Origin: Drosophila miranda
Lineage: Eukaryota > Arthropoda > Insecta > Diptera > Drosophilidae
Assembly (NCBI RefSeq): GCF_003369915.1
Contig: NC_046677.1
Span: forward strand, 30,088,913 to 30,152,912
DNA length: 64,000 bases
Reading direction: 5' to 3'
Of the stretch, positions 38,301 to 52,666 are shown one piece after another (positions within the stretch are counted from its first letter, which is position 1; the number at the start of each line of letters is the position of its first letter). Below the pieces are notes generated by a model. It worked only from the letters and a program-made list of their open reading frames with translations, did no database searches and had not been told where the DNA came from. The position numbers were made by a program, and so were the translations under genes.

Positions 38301-41300
38301 TTCAATTTTTGATATTATTCCCTGACAGACCAATAAAATTGTCACATTTCGCAACATGTCTCTGACAGTTGTGTGCGGTTTGAAGAAGGAGATGCTTCTT
38401 CTGGCTCCCGCTCCAGCTCTGGTGCTGGTTACGACTTGTTGTTGGGTCAGTTTATTGTTTGCCGGGGAATACCACCAGGGAAGGGAGAGGGCAACGCCTG
38501 CTCCGTGTTGTTTGGACGGGGTGTACGAGTATGCATCATTGAAATATGTTTTTCGTTTACAGCAGCAACAGCAGCCGAAGAACAGGACAGAACAGCCCAG
38601 AACAAGCGAAAGCCGAGTGCAAAAATATTTTAGCAGCAGGAGAGGAGCCGCCGGAGCAGGAACAGCGTCCTGTGGCAGAGCCACGTTACCGCAGCAGGCG
38701 GCCGACCAAAAACCAAACATTAAAAAAGGAGAGAAATACCAAAAGCAAAACCTTCATTAATCTTATTCAATGTCCGGCACATACTTTAACCCGATCCAGC
38801 CTCCAGTCCTCCAGATCTCCAGCATTCAGTCCTCCCACAGCCAGACGAGTATGTTTGTTTGTTTGTTTGTTCGCCCGCAGAGGGGTCGAAGTATAAACAA
38901 TTTGCACATTTTAAGTTGATTTCTTTTGCGGAGTGGCGCATCCTCGGAGCCTCGGAGTGCTGCAACCTTGCATCGGTCACGCATTGCATACGTGTGTATT
39001 AAGTATACGCAGTGTGGTGTCCTGCGATCTGGCTTCCCAGCAACTTTATGTGCTTTACGTGCAGACAAAGAAACATAAAAACGCAATCGAAGCATTATCA
39101 AGTATCTGCAAATACCATATGCCAGGGTGAATCTTAAATTATTGACAATTTTCTAGCTGCAACTGGAGGTTGAACTATTGTGCAACTTTTGGAAAATCAA
39201 TTAGCCATGACATCTGCATATTTAAATAGAAATTACAAGATTTTCCGATTAATAAATGGCCTCCAGAAGTCAACACGGCAGCTGTTGTGCATGAATTAGC
39301 ATAGTTAGAGACGGAATTTACATATATGGCAAAATATTTTGGGAAATATTCCTATGCACCACATTACGCATACGACGTGTGTGTCAGTTGACTTTTGTGG
39401 ATATTGGCACGGCAATTCATATTCAATTCATTAGCTGGACAGAGGGGACAGGTTGCAAGGGTGGCTTTACAGTTCAAGTGGAATTAGCATAATTCAAAAC
39501 TGGGCTTATTCTATATCCAATTGTCATGTGAAGGCATTGGTGGACAAGTAATTGGACATAACAGTTAAGCGGCGTTTAATTTTCTCATTTTTGACTTAAG
39601 AAAAGGTTTTTCTTTCGTAGAAAGGTTTGGCATAACATTTGACCTATGCAAAAGCATTTTCCGACAGAGCTTTCATATGCTTTAGTCTCATAACGTCTTT
39701 GTTTCAACGTTGAGGTAGACTTATTGTGTTCCAATCACATGCAAATCCCTTCCACATGAACTTTCTCAAATGCTCCTCTCCTCCCGCATTCCCACCATGT
39801 TTCCCTGCGCTAGGAAACTGGAAACATTTGCTCTTTTTGCCAGCTGGCAGTGTGTATTGCTTTCAAATCATCCTCAATCTTGCGGCTTGCGGATGGCTTT
39901 CAGTCTGCGGAAATCAAAAGACACATTGTGCCCCGCCTGGCAAGTGCATCATGTGGCAGACTGGGACAAACAACAACGTCGTTGTGGCTGTCATTGACAC
40001 ACAGTCGGAGGGACGGCATGACTGGAGGATGGATTTTCCATGCACATTATGGAAAAGGACGTGCCTGACGGCTCCCAGGGAGAGTGGCTAAGAGGAGATC
40101 GTCGGCGTAGCGCCCAACTATAAAGTCACAAAGTCAATTCATGGCTGCTGCAGTCGACGCACATAAATAAGCCCAAGAGGTTGGCAGATGTCGGGCCTGA
40201 GGACTCCTGAATCTGCTGGAACTGCCAGTAAACTGCTTTGACTGATGAGCGGCTCTCAATGGCGGCTAAACAGCCGAGTCCGCTGCTGGCTGGCGCATTA
40301 ATTTCAGCCGGCTACGAAAATCCTTTAACTATTACCTCAAAGCCCGTCTGACTCACAATTTGCCTGAAGTTTCTACCCTGCAAAAACACTCATTCACTGC
40401 TTGAACAAGTGACACAGAAGGAACAGAGAGAGACAGAGGGACAGAGAGAGAGAGAGAGAGCAAAGTTTTGTAAAAGTAATAACAATGGCCAACTGACTAA
40501 AAGTTTATTACAATGATGATCATGCGGATGACGATGATGGCAAGAATGCATTAAATTAAATACAAACGAAAGGAAAACAATCCTACAAGAGCAACAAAAT
40601 CTGCAACGAGTTTTGTTTGTGACTGCTTTATTTACATGAAGTTTTTCATTTGTTTTCTTGTCAACATCGGAGTGGAAAAATACAAATGGCTGGAGCCAGG
40701 GAAAATGTTTCTGAAATTGGATTCACTTTTTTGGGGACATTCAATTGAATTTATTAGTGGATACAAAAATATTGGTTCCATCGCCACAAAGTGCACACAT
40801 ATGGAGAATACCAAGACGAACCTGCCTGCCTGCCTCCAGTTGCAGCCCCAAAACAAAGTTCAAGTTCAGTGTGGACTCACGCCTGCCCCAAAAAATAGGC
40901 AACATAAATAAGCTGCACCCTAAATCCTTTCCCGAATGCTGCTCGCCTCCTTTTATGCATATTTGTTGCTCTTTTAATGCGATTGTGTTTAAATTTATAG
41001 CACAGCCAACAAGAGTGCAGCCCTCCTTGTCGTTGTCGTTCTCCTTTCTTCTTTTTTGGCAGTGCAATCAGAAGTGTTTGAGTGCCGGAAACAACTCGTT
41101 TTTCTTAACTGAGCAACACGTTTGCCTGCTGCCGCGACCGGGCGTCTATCTGCGCTGTTTGCTTGATATTATTATTGCTGTTGCAGCTCCCGCAGGTTGC
41201 ATGCATTTCCACTTGATAAGCAAACATAATGGAGGGGAGGAGGGAAAAGCCGGCGCGAAGGCTGGCAAGAAAAATCAGCACAAGCCGGAAAATATGCATG

Positions 41301-44163
41301 TACTTGTTACCGGTAGATTTCCATTTTAGATGGCAATGTCGTCGCCGCTCCAACGTTGTTTGTATTTATGATTAGGGCAGGGCCCCAGACCGCCCACGTC
41401 CACATTTGTATGAGGAATAGCGCGGCCCAAAGTCGCGCCAATCTGCGCCACATGCAAACCAATCGAATGCCACTTAATTGGCTTTTTATGCGACACACTT
41501 TTTCCAGCGGGCAACAACTTTCCCGAGCCACTAAATTTCGATCAAGCGGGGCACCAGAAATGCAATTGCAATTTGCGAAAGCGGCAAGGACATTGCCATA
41601 TTATTTTTATGGGTCGGTTATTCAAAAAACCCACAGAAACAAACTCTAAGAAAGGAGCTGCAGGCGAAGTTTTTCCTTGGCACAGCCCGAAACCTCAAAC
41701 AATTGCCTGGGAGTCCTGGTCTGTGTGGCTCTGGCGTTCTCGAATTATTTGGTAGCACGAACGAAAGCCAAAGAAAATTATCTAAAGGTGCCTTCACACT
41801 TTTCCATTGCTCCAATGCTCCAATGCTCTTTGTCCTATTCGGAAAGTGTCTTCCTTGCGTTGAGTTTCGTTTTTTGCTTTTCTTGCAGTGTACTTTTTAT
41901 TGGCGTCGTTTTTTAACCCACTCCTGCAATTTTCGCATCCAACTTGAGTAAGAACAAAACAAGTTGTTGATCACATAAAGCGGAGCCGAGTCGAGACCAG
42001 ACCTGGCCAAAGGCAAACCCCTCGACCAGAAGCAGAGCCCTGGCAGTGCGGCGTCACTTCTTGTTTTCAGCATAAGTTCAAAGGTAGTACAAGTGGGCAC
42101 GACATGCGACCAGAGGGGGCACGCCTCTGGCCGGGGGCATGGGCAAGACTGCCGCCAACAACTAAAACAAAACATTGACATAAAAACGTGAGCGCTGCTG
42201 TGGCTGCGGTTACAACAAAAGTTTTTTTTGCGAGTTGCGAGTGAAATGCCCTTGGAAAGTAGGTATTACAAATTGCTGATGAAGTCTGCTGGGAATGCTT
42301 ACACGGCAAAGTGGGTGTGTCAGATTCGAGAAGAGCTCTCAGAATCTCAACGTATGCTGTTTAAAGGTTTTAAGTGGCTACATTTTTGGGTACAAAGCGA
42401 TCAAATAAGGCAAAATTGTGGGGATATATTTCGAGAGTTAATTTATGCAATTGAAATAAAAATCTCAAATAATTCAACAGGAATTTGAGACCATATAAAA
42501 CTCTAATTTACATTCGTGGCATATTTAGCTGTGTTGTAAATAAATTATTAATGCCATGCACTCAATATGTGTATCACAATCAAGCTCCTACTCCAAAAGG
42601 GCATTTCGTGTTTATTCAAAAAACTTGCACATTTTTCCGTACTTTGCGTTCCGTACCTACTATACGTATGTTTCCCATTTTTCTTGCTGCTAACGACGTT
42701 AGTTTGCTCAATTTTTTCCACCTTGTTTTTGCTTATTAGTACATAGTTTTATTTTTATGCGACGGCTGCACGAGTTTTTTCATATTTTCCTTTTTTAGAA
42801 GGTTGCTCTTACTCCATGGCTATGGCTACAGCTATGGCTATGGTTTTGTGTGTTAACTGGGCCTGTACTTGGGCCATAAATTTTTGAAACTTGAACGTAA
42901 ATGTGTTCTATGGTCTGCATTGTTGATGTGCTGCTGCTGCTCCGCTGTTCTTGTTGCAGTTTTCTTCCACGAAAATGCAAAGCTGAAAATTTGCTGTGAA
43001 ACAGTTTCGCTGTATTTTTTTCCTGTGCCTCTTGTTGATATGTTAATCGGGGTGTGCATGCCATTTTAATATTATTTGGTCGTTTGTTTAATTTTAACGC
43101 CACCGCGGCAATATTTTTTCGAATTTAAAAGAAGAGAGCGAGGGCCATTTAATTTTAATTACAAGAAGGATCCAAGCGAACTATGCCTGCCACAAGATAT
43201 TATGCAAATCGGCTAACACCCACAAATATACGATACACGAGTGTGTACAGACACGGCTAGGTTCCCGCTGTCGCCACTGCAAACACAATCAAAGGTATGC
43301 CTCATATAAATGCCTCAAATTTTATTGTTATACGTGCGTGCGGGGGGAATCGTGCGCCTGCCTCTGTGTGTGGCGTGTGTGTGTGGCCATGTGTTTGTGT
43401 TTGTTAAGGAGCGTGAGACCTCATAAAAGGTGAAAGGCTGCCATAAACGCCTCGTACGGCTGTGTGCGTGTGTGTATCTCTGTGTCATAAAATGTGCGTA
43501 AAACTTCCTTGTGGCATTTATTGATAAAACGTTTGGGCAATGAATTTCCATTTGAAGAAAAGGCTTAAAGCTAAAATGAACAAATGCTATATGCGATGGA
43601 GGATGGAAGATGGCAGATGACATTGCATATTTGGAATGTTTTATCAGCGCATTATTCATTCGATAACGAACAAAGCAGGAAAGGAATGTTCAAGAATAAC
43701 TAACGCAGCAGCCCTCGGGAGGATAGCAATTGAGTTAGAGAACACTAGACTGGTTCTATAATCTATGTTTATTCATAGGAAGATAAGAGAACGATCTGTG
43801 TCTTAATTAGAATTAAGTGCACAAAAACCCCCGACTATTAAGAGTATCTGTAAGATTGAAATGCCTGAAATTTCGGGTATAATCATGAGTCATCACAAAG
43901 ATATATATTCCCACAAGAAGTGAGCACTTCATACACACATCTACACGTCTATAAGACAAACTGAAATGTGATTCACCCGAGCACACACCCACTCCGTGGA
44001 TTTCACAACCACTTCAGATATTTCCAGGGACGCAACAGCCATAGCACGTAGGTTCCACTGGTCCAGATACATTATCATTATCGAACATCTTCTATTCTGT
44101 GTGCTATCGGCAAGTGTCAATGCCAGTTATCTGGCGTGAGATACAATTACCGACCGAAATTGA
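23342..44163. other. 20.8-kb non-coding desert
   Basis: I find no gene I can support. The DNA is AT-rich with scattered simple repeats: AGCATC-type at 24540-24574, CCAGTT at 27381-27402, CAGTGG at 30263-30290, CATCCG at 31501-31522, GTTGCAG at 32687-32717, CTGGTCC at 37416-37447 and AG-rich at 40423-40460. One 22-bp inverted repeat is listed separately. Long C tracts at 31657-31678 are followed by a G tract near 31723-31733. The stretch could be regulatory DNA or the intron of a large gene whose small exons I cannot see. Confidence 0.5.
26674..26799. repeat. Perfect 22-bp inverted repeat around an 82-bp loop with direct repeats
   Basis: Positions 26674-26695 are the exact reverse complement of 26778-26799; the arm core reads CTTTTCCACAGAATCGC. 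The loop contains three imperfect direct repeats of about 14 bp starting at 26723, 26738 and 26751 (core AGTCTT), and the first two can also fold on each other (TCAAGAC with GTCTTGA). No target-site duplication was seen. It may be a hairpin RNA, a small mobile-element relic or an old inverted duplication. Confidence 0.85.
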
Positions 44164-44169
44164 TATAAA
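44164..44169 (+). promoter_or_regulatory. TATA box of the CUB-protein gene
   Basis: TATAAA lies 112 bp upstream of the ATG at 44281, so transcription would start near 44195 with a 5' UTR of about 85 bp. Confidence 0.6.
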
Positions 44170-44280
44170 AGCAATGCTCAGCAAAAATGTCCCAATCGAA
44201 TCGAATCGAATCGCTTTGCGTTGCGTTGCGTCGCGCCGCATTCCACTCGCAGTTTCAATTTTACAGAATACAGATACAGA

Positions 44281-45464
44281 ATGGAGCTCCATTGGTTGTG
44301 TGGCACCACCTTGTCGCTGGTGCTGCTGCTTTGGGTCTCACCTGTCCGCTGCCAGGCGCAGTGCAATGCGGGGACAGCCGCCCGCCAGAAACGCATTGTC
44401 ATACGCAGTCCGGGAGCGGGGCAGCTGGGCGAGTTGGACAGGTGCCAGTACCGGGTGGCGCCATGGAGCACCCAGGTGTGTCAAGTGCGCATCGATTTCG
44501 AGCGGCTGGAGCTGCCGCAGCCGCAGCTGAACGCCAGCACGGGGACAGTGGAGTGCGGGGACTTTCTGCAGGTTCAGCGCTTTCGCCTCTGCGGCCGCAG
44601 CAGCGGACAGCACCTGTACGTGCCCCTCCACCGGGGTCAAGAGCTGCAGCTGCTCTTCGTTCTGGCCACGCCGCTCTCCAGGCAGCAGTCCACGTGGCAG
44701 ATGACCCTCACCCAGCTGGAGTGCCCCCGCGATTCACTGGCAGTGGCCAACGCCCCGAAGTCGGCGGTAGAGCAGCCCAGAGTACGCCCCTTTCTGCCGT
44801 TTATGAGTAATCTCCTGCCAAGGACCATTTTCGGCGGAGAGACGGGCATAGGCTCTGGCCAGGGTCCAGCCGCACAGCTCATCCAGAGCTTGCGCTCCCC
44901 TTCGCAGGCGGATCTGGAGCTGCTGGCTCCGATGGGCTGCGATCAGTACTGGAGGAGCCAGACAGGCGGTATCGTCAGCTTCAACTTCGCCGGCGGCATC
45001 TACATGCCCAGCATGCGGTACTCCATCTGCGTGAAGGGCGCGTTAGACAGTGAGATAAGGTATGGCAGATACAAAGATAATGATGATGAGTCACCGCTTA
45101 CCTACATATGTAATCATTTCCTTCCCTCAGCTACAAGATCGAACACTTCGAGCTCTCGAAAACAGACGCCGACAGGGCCGGGCCCGGCTATGATACGGAC
45201 TGTCGCAGCACTGTGCGAACGGCGGGACGCGTGTCCGACTATCTACTCATACCCAACTCGTACGTGATCAACCAGCCAGAACTGCAGCCCACTTACTACT
45301 GCGGCAACGGGATGGCGGGCCGGGAGCTCGTTGCACGTCCGCCATTTGTCATTCACTTCTCCAGCGATGCGCAGACAAGTGCATCCGAGACCGGCTTCCA
45401 GCTGACCTACGCAGTCCGGCAGTCGCAGGAGCAGCAGCAGCAGCAGTTCCAAGTGGAATTGTAA
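44281..45464 (+). CDS. Secreted CUB-domain protein
   Basis: Two exons, 44281-45059 and 45131-45464, are separated by a 71-bp intron (donor GTATGG, acceptor CCCTCAG) that splits a Ser codon, and encode 370 residues. I start at 44281 because it gives a clean signal peptide (MELHWLCGTTLSLVLLLWVS) and an upstream in-frame ATG at 44221 would only add a polar leader. The mature part has the CUB cysteine pattern twice: CQYRV, CQVRIDFERLEL, then ECGDFLQVQRFRLCG near residues 60-110, and a later block with GCDQYW, GIVSFNF and YSICVKG. CUB domains are extracellular beta-sandwich modules in binding proteins and proteases. No protease domain is present here. The C-terminus is Gln-rich. AATAAA at 45484-45489 follows 20 bp after the stop. 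The partner or substrate is unknown. Confidence 0.85.
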
Positions 45465-48400
45465 ATGCACCCAAATTGGCATAAATAAAGCCGTAGCATT
45501 AACTAAATCAACGCACACAAGTCATCCGAAATTGACATTATTAAATGCCACTGCACTGATACGAATACCCGCACAATGCCGGGGCCGGGGCATGGTCACG
45601 GATTTGCCTTAATTAAATGGCAGCTCCGACGGCATTGAGTACCCGAATCTATATATATTGTATGGACAAATAAATTATGGAAAACCCAGTGGCATAAATG
45701 GCATATGCGGTCGGGGCAGGGCAGCTGTAATAGTAGCATCGACATTTGAATAGGAGCATATTTCATTTCATATTTGATTATATCGATATATAGTACCTCC
45801 AACAGCAATGTCTGACTGCAGGACAGATTTGGAATTAATGTCCTTCCAATTTGACAAATGCCTCACATTGGTTGAGCACTTCCAAAGCCAACAAATTGAT
45901 TTTGAATTGCATATTCTCTATGACTTGCTACAAGAATGTTAGCAGGTTTTGTTCTACATTTGTAGAATAGTGTAGACATCGATTATCTCACGAGAATGTC
46001 TCTGTGAGCAAGGAATTTATTGATTTGAAATACGATACGAATTTTCCAAGATAAATCCGAATAAAAAACCACGAGCAAGTGTCAAAGTTGTCTACAACAA
46101 ATTGCATCAGTTATATTTCCAATTTTATTGATGCCACAAAAAATATCTATTCGATCTATTTCGAGTATGCATCATTCAGCTGTCAGCACTTGGACGATAT
46201 GATTCTAGTTTTGACAGGTTTTTGGGACCACCCTAAGCTCAGACCCGTCTACAAATTCAAGCGACTGCCGTGCACACGTGGATACTCGTATTTACATATA
46301 TAATTGCAGACTGGTGTAACGTGTTTGGATATTCCGGCGGACTATCATGCTGGTGGAATGGGAAACCATCCCATTACCGTACCCATTCCCATGGCCATTG
46401 CCATTGCCAGCGCTATCCTTGCGTCCCTTTTCACACATGACTGCCGCAGCGGATGCAGAGGCATTCCAGGAGGGGACTCGCAGTGACATTTTGATGCCGG
46501 CACAGCTGCCACAATTGCCAGGCCATGTATTTTTAATGAAAGTTTAACAAAATTTCTGCGGTTTAAGTGCGAAAATGGTTAAATGCCCCAAAGGGCTTCC
46601 CCGACCCTGGGCTGCTGATCGATAAATTTTGCGGAAACGCATACGGAAGTGAAAAATTTGCGACTGAATTGATTGAAAACATTTGGCGGGACTGCAACAG
46701 CTGTGCATTAATACGAGGTCGGCAGGGAGGGGGTGGCAGGTCCCCCCTTACGCTGCAGGTGCCCCGCAAAACGGAAATAAAAACGAAAGATGTGCATGCA
46801 AAATTGTACCATCATTAAAGCCATCTGCGTCCACAGGGAGAGGACAGTGTAAAGTGTCTGGTAAACAGAATGAAATTGCATTTGCATCGATGACCCGAAC
46901 ACTAGGCAAAATTGCCTTTCAAATATGCATAGTCATATGCTCCCCGCCAGCACGATGCCGACACAATGTGATGCATACTTTCAGGCGGCTCCCAGCAATG
47001 CCACTGCCACTGCCACTGCCACTCCATAGAAAGGACCTTAAGGACCATGTTCTGCGTCCCCTTCTAATGTTTCTATCCCCGGGCAGATTGTTTTTTTGCC
47101 ACAGCAGCAAAATATGCTTCAGCATCTTGGACTCATGGTCGGGCCTTGGCTTCCAGCCAGGGCCCACATCTTAAAGGCGCATTAAAGTCGAAAGCCATCG
47201 CCCGAATCAAAACTTGAGAGCACTTTATGATATCTTATCTGCGCCAGTGGCTTTCCATTGCAAGCGCTGTTTCGGGGCACTTAATGCGGACTTCATTGAG
47301 GCACGAAGCAGCAATTAAAGCGCTCGACATGCACACAAATTGGGATACACATTGTGTGGCAAAGCTGAGGCTTCTCCGCAACATAACGACTGTTGGCCTG
47401 GTGCAATTTTAATTGCGGAATATTCAAACCGCCTGCGATCATAAAGCTTCCCAAAAATGAGATATAATAAAACAATTCCCGCATTCATTTAAAGTTTGCA
47501 CAATGTAGCGTAAATTTCAGATTTCGCATGTTTTGGTTTTGAATTTTCCCTAATGGTATATGGTTTCCATAGCAGTGGCTGTTCTCTAACAGGTTCTGAT
47601 CTGCAATTGTTTGCTCCTTCAATTAGCCAGGAGTTTGAGTTCACTAATATATGGTTTCTGTACCATTGCCAGTGATTGTTTTCCTGTTTGGCGAATGCAA
47701 AGCTACGAAATGGAGATAAAACTGAAAACTACACGCATAAATACTGTTTGGCTACCCCGAGCTCCACCGAGCACAGTTTTTATGAACACTATACAGGGGA
47801 AAAAAAACCGTTGGATTCACTGGCAATTCGGGGATTTTTAAAATTGAATTTTTAAAATTTTTCAGCAACATATTTCGAGGGCTGTTGTTTTGGCGCTGGC
47901 GAGCAATGGTGTATGTTTATTTAATCATTTTTTTGTGCAGATTTCCCTTCAGATGCTGTCAACTTTGTAGCGTCCTAGCCAACGCCAAAGGCCCAGTGCA
48001 ATTTTCGCTGCCAACAAAATGGAAAAAGATGGCATAGAAAATTACAGCATAAATTCTGCCAGAGTGAAAAATGGGGGAACGCAAAAAAATGCAGGCGAAC
48101 GGCGAACGGCGAACTCTGGAGGCAAAGCTGCGGTTTCAACATTGTAGTTAAAATGTCACAAATTATTAATTGCCCACGAATTTATTTAGCGGCCGGTTCC
48201 TGGACATGTTCCGATTAAGTTTAACATAAATGGTTTACAGCGAATATGAGCCAAATATCTTCAGAGTTTTATAGAAATATTTCAACAGTCAATGAACACT
48301 GAAAGCAATTAAAAACGAAGTAAATTAACAGTTTCAGGGACTTAAAGCTTAACAAAAATAACAGAAATTTAATCATGAACACTTAAAGACTCTCCCATTT

Positions 48401-50983
48401 TCCCAAGTTCAAGGACTGCCCCGATAAAAACTGACCTCGTCATCTATGTATATCACGAACGCCTTATCTGTAGCTGGAAGACAAACATTTTCACTAACTT
48501 AAATGCCAATTAAATAACATTAAATTGTGCGAAAAATGAACCTTAACAAGCGGCTCTCGGGCCCAGGCTCCACCGAAGAAGTCCTTGAGCCGAACGACTG
48601 TCAACATGACAAAGGAAAAAATTAAGCAGCTAAACAGGGTTTTATAGACGGCCAACAGAAATAAACAAACAAGGCCATTGGAGTTGGGATCCAAAGGCCG
48701 AACCAGACCCAGAAGCAAACCGAATCCATAAGCCCAGGCAACATGACACTGGGCACACTCATGCTCTTGCCCGAAACCTACTCAGACTTGGACAACACAC
48801 AAAAGCCAAAGCCAACAACATAATCTACGGGTTGTCAGCAGCCCAAAAGACCATAAAGGCCGTGTCCCACATTGGCCGAGGAGAGGTGGCCCCCTCCTAG
48901 TGGGTGGGCACCGCAGAGCAAACAAATTAGTATGCAAGTCAGGCAGCAGATTAGGACACCGAAGTTTTTCGCGACATAAACGGACAGCAGTCGAAGGAAC
49001 CGGACAGCGGGCAACAATGGCTCTGAGCATCCCCCTCCACCCATCTCTCTATTTGTGCTTTCAAACACTCTTTTTTCTTGGCTTTGGGGATTTTGTCGAA
49101 ATAATGAAGTCGGCCACCGACGCGATCTGTTGCTTGTTATGCTCAGCGGGGAAAAAACCGCACCAGCATTACCAAAACTATATAGAAAAATGTCCAGAGA
49201 GTGTAGTCCTTGGGTACTCGATTCGATTTGTACCTTAGATGGAGGTGTAGGTGGAAGCGATTGTGGGGAAAAGATCTATAAGTCCACCTTGAAAGTAGTA
49301 CCATACTTTTGGTGTATGACTCTACCACGATCTACAGACTGTTTATCAATGAGTCACAAAATGAACCCAAAAATAAACACTTTCCTCTATTGTGGAGGCC
49401 TAGGTATAGGCATTAAAAAGTATAAAAATGTCAGTCAGTCTGCGTACCTTGACAACCTATTCTGTAAAATGAAATGCGGTTGTTGTTGGCCTGGCATAAA
49501 GGCCATGTGGCTGCCTGACAGACTGCTCCTATCCAAACGGTACGTTTTTTTCCCTCCCTTTTCGAGGTTGTTTTTTTTGGGGCGTTTGTTAAATTTTTCA
49601 TTGAAAATTCCTCGCACAATTGCACATTGCTGTGGTTACTTGACGGGAGAAAAAAAAGGAAAATCCCCAAAATAGAAAAGGTCTTGAGCCCGAGCCCGAG
49701 ATAGAAATCTTATCTCTTTCTTCGAATTTGTTTCACAGTAATTATTATTCAAATAAAATTGCTATTATCACACATTCGATGTCAACATGCAAATAAATGG
49801 GGTTTCAACTGGAACTACCATAAAGTGCGTAAATAATACATTTTATAAATATACGCCCGACCATAAATCAATTGTTGTCCAAAGATTTTATAAAGAAAAT
49901 GTACCAAAATGCTGTAGCTGTAAACCAAATACAGCAATGAAAGCAAATTGAAGTAAATACTCGTGTGTTGACATCCGTTTTCATTCGGTCCTGCCCTGCC
50001 GGCAATTTGTCAGGGTTCTGGGGGGCGTTTTATGGACTCAATTTTGGAATTAAAATATGCCAGAATATTTGCCACATATTTGTGTTTAAATAAAGAACAT
50101 TTGTTTATGTCCTACTGCATTTTGAATCAATAGCAAATAGCTTGAGGTTTGCAGTAAAATATAGATTCTTCTTATTTTATAATTTATAATATTTTATACT
50201 GCATTTCCTTTCCTTAAGCTTAATCTCATTTAGAGAATGGATTACCATGTATTGGCTTATTATTATTTATGCCAGCAATTTATTCTAAATTTTTACATAT
50301 TTTAGAAACTGATACTCCAAGCTCAAAATTGTTGGGTTTTTTTCCGGGGAATTCTTAAACAATGTTGTGTGTTTTATTGCCTCGTTGCTTCGCCCCCTGT
50401 ACTTAAGTTACGGCCGACACATAGTGGGACTCATATAATTTTCATATTTTCATACATTGTTTAACCTGAGCTCCGATCCGATCCGTTCCGTTCGGTTCGG
50501 TTCCCATCGTCCGAGCCCAAACAATGTGTGTGCAAAACGTAAGTTTGCGTGCTTGGTGCATATAAATTAGTCGCTTATAATATTCTTTTGGCATTTTTCA
50601 AATTTCCAGTCCGGTATTTGTTGCCCTGCCTTTGGTTTTGCCTGGTGAAAGAGTTCGTACGCCGTAAAGTATGCAGCTTACGTGCTCAAGGCCCTCGCCC
50701 TCGCACGTGGGACGGGCAGCACGAACGAAACAACAAAAAACAATTATTAACATATTAATAAATTTTAGCATATTTGAAAGGCCATAATTTTGTGTAATTC
50801 TAGATGCTTGCAGCTGGGCAACACCTGAACGAAATTGGATAATCCAGCCCCCCGGGAAAGTAATTTGAATTTTTTATGACCTCTCACCGTCTTTAAATAA
50901 CTTTGAGTGGCTGATAGCTTTAAATACTCCGCAAATACTTGCTATGATTAGCGAGATTATCGCCGAGTACGGAATAACCAGTC
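45465..50983. other. Non-coding stretch, 5.5 kb
   Basis: No supported gene. The right end should hold the 3' UTR of the left CD36-family gene. A 206-codon frame at 49055-49675 lacks coding character. Confidence 0.5.
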
Positions 50984-52666
50984 TTATCGGTTCCCCCGAG
51001 TGGCGTCGACTTGTTTGTTGTTTGTTTTCACTCCCTCAATGGGTTCGGGCCTTTGTTCGTTGTGCCATTTGTGGTTCCTAGAGACGTAAACGCCCACCGC
51101 CACCATGGTGAGGCCTACGAGGAGAAAGGCTATGCCCGTGTATTGGCCAATTTGTGGAACACTCAAGGCGAGCTAAAAATAGATGACAATAAGTTTTCCT
51201 GGAGATACTCTAAGGACTGCTTACCTTAAGTGAACTTCTCAGATTATCGTCCATCTCTCCATGCAAGACCAGGGTAAAGAGGGGCGCATAATGATCGTAG
51301 GCCACATCTTTGAAGAAGCTACGAAACACAACCATCATCGTTGTCAGGAAATAGTACAATTAGCACTCACTCTATAGCCTCGTCGCGCACCACTCGCACA
51401 CTAATCATCAGCTGTCCCCTTAGCTTCAGAGGTGCCCCCAGTGTGGGCTCCATTATCACATACATGGAGTGCTCCGAGGCATTTGGCTGCAGACCAGTCG
51501 TGTTCTCCCTGAACATGCCGTCCGTCATGTGGAAATGGGGATGTGACATATAGAACGGGCCGTGATAGGTGGCCGGAGAAAAGTCCAGCACGCCGTTGAG
51601 CGGGCACTCCCGCTGGCCCACGCAAAAGCATTTCGTGTCCGGCGACAGCTGTCCGTTGTCGAGGGTGAGTTCCGTGGAGACATAGCGCCAGGCGTCAATG
51701 CCATCGATGGTGACGTTCTCCGTGGGATACAGGTTTAGAAAGCGTCCTGTATCGGGCATAAATATAGAAGTGGGTCTGTCCCACTGTCGCTGCGGGGACC
51801 ACAGCTCGCCGGTGCTGCCGTTGACCTTTCCGCACTCGCCCGAATAGTAGCCGGTGTGGTTTTTGCCCTTCCAAAGCAGCAGGTCTCCCATCCGGCTGCG
51901 ATCTCCACGACCCGTGTGTATGGTGAAGTTTCCCTCGGCTGTCTTGGACTGGTTCCGCTGATAGAGCCAGCCGAAGGTGCCGCTGGGAACGGGCAGCAGC
52001 GGGGAATGCAGCTGCTCCACGAAGTCCAGGAGCTCGTTGTAGTACCCGTCGAAGAGCGATTCCCCGGCTGTTTGTCTTATGAAGGTGGAGCCACCCTCCC
52101 GATTGAGGGCAAAGTTCATTACCTTCCGAAGTACGCGTCGATACTTGCGCGAGAGAAAGGAAGCTGTCTGAAACGGAATGCGGGATTAGTGGCCTGACAG
52201 ATGGTGGCATTGAGCCATTACTTTTCCTCTCACTCACCACAGCGGGAAAATCTGGGGTGACAACCACATCCTCGAGGGACCCATTCGATTTATCGGGCAC
52301 AAAATGCCAAGTGCGTCGACCGTAGTAGGTCACCTCCGGCTGATCCCACTCCAGGTCCTCCTTCACTTTATAGTCGCTGAACGTATACGGTCCCAGTTGC
52401 TCAAAATTCGGCTTGACTCCCTCCGTGTTCAGGTCCTCCGGGTTGGTCCAGTTGAACAGATAGAACGTACTGTACAGCTGCATGGGCGCTGCGACCCAGC
52501 GCTTGTACATAAAGGAATCTGGGGCCAGCGGCAGCATTCCCAGTATCAACTGACGCGACAAGCTCGGCCAGGCGGCGACCAAGACTATGCCCAGGACAAA
52601 CGCCAGGCCCCCCAGGGCAAAAACCCAGATCTTCTGCTGGCGGACACTGCAACAATTGCAGCACAT
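50984..52666 (-). CDS. CD36-family scavenger receptor (left member of a tandem pair)
   Basis: Exons on the minus strand are 52666-52238, 52167-51371, 51318-51225 and 51172-50984, with introns of 70, 52 and 52 bp; the product is 502 residues. It starts MCCNCCSVRQQK, a short cytosolic Cys-rich tail (probably palmitoylated), then a first membrane helix (IWVFALGGLAFVLGIVLV). A large glycosylated ectodomain with many NxS/T sites follows (FNWTNPEDLNTEGVKPNFEQ, LGPYTF). A second helix near the C-terminus (YTGIAFLLVGLTMVAVGVYV) ends the membrane part. This two-helix hairpin is the CD36/SR-B layout used for lipid and carotenoid uptake. In D. melanogaster ninaD and CG31741 are CD36-family genes near Arr1; this is probably the orthologue of one of them, but I cannot say which. 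Three of its introns match the right-hand paralogue in place and phase. Confidence 0.9.

Noticed and set aside
38356..38760. 134-codon plus-strand frame with a hydrophobic start
   Set aside because: The apparent signal sequence and Gln run derive from simple repeats; the rest has no domain or conserved-looking structure.
49055..49675. 206-codon plus-strand frame
   Set aside because: Residue mix looks random, with Cys/Trp/Phe scattered and no domain or splice logic; the region has ordinary intergenic composition.
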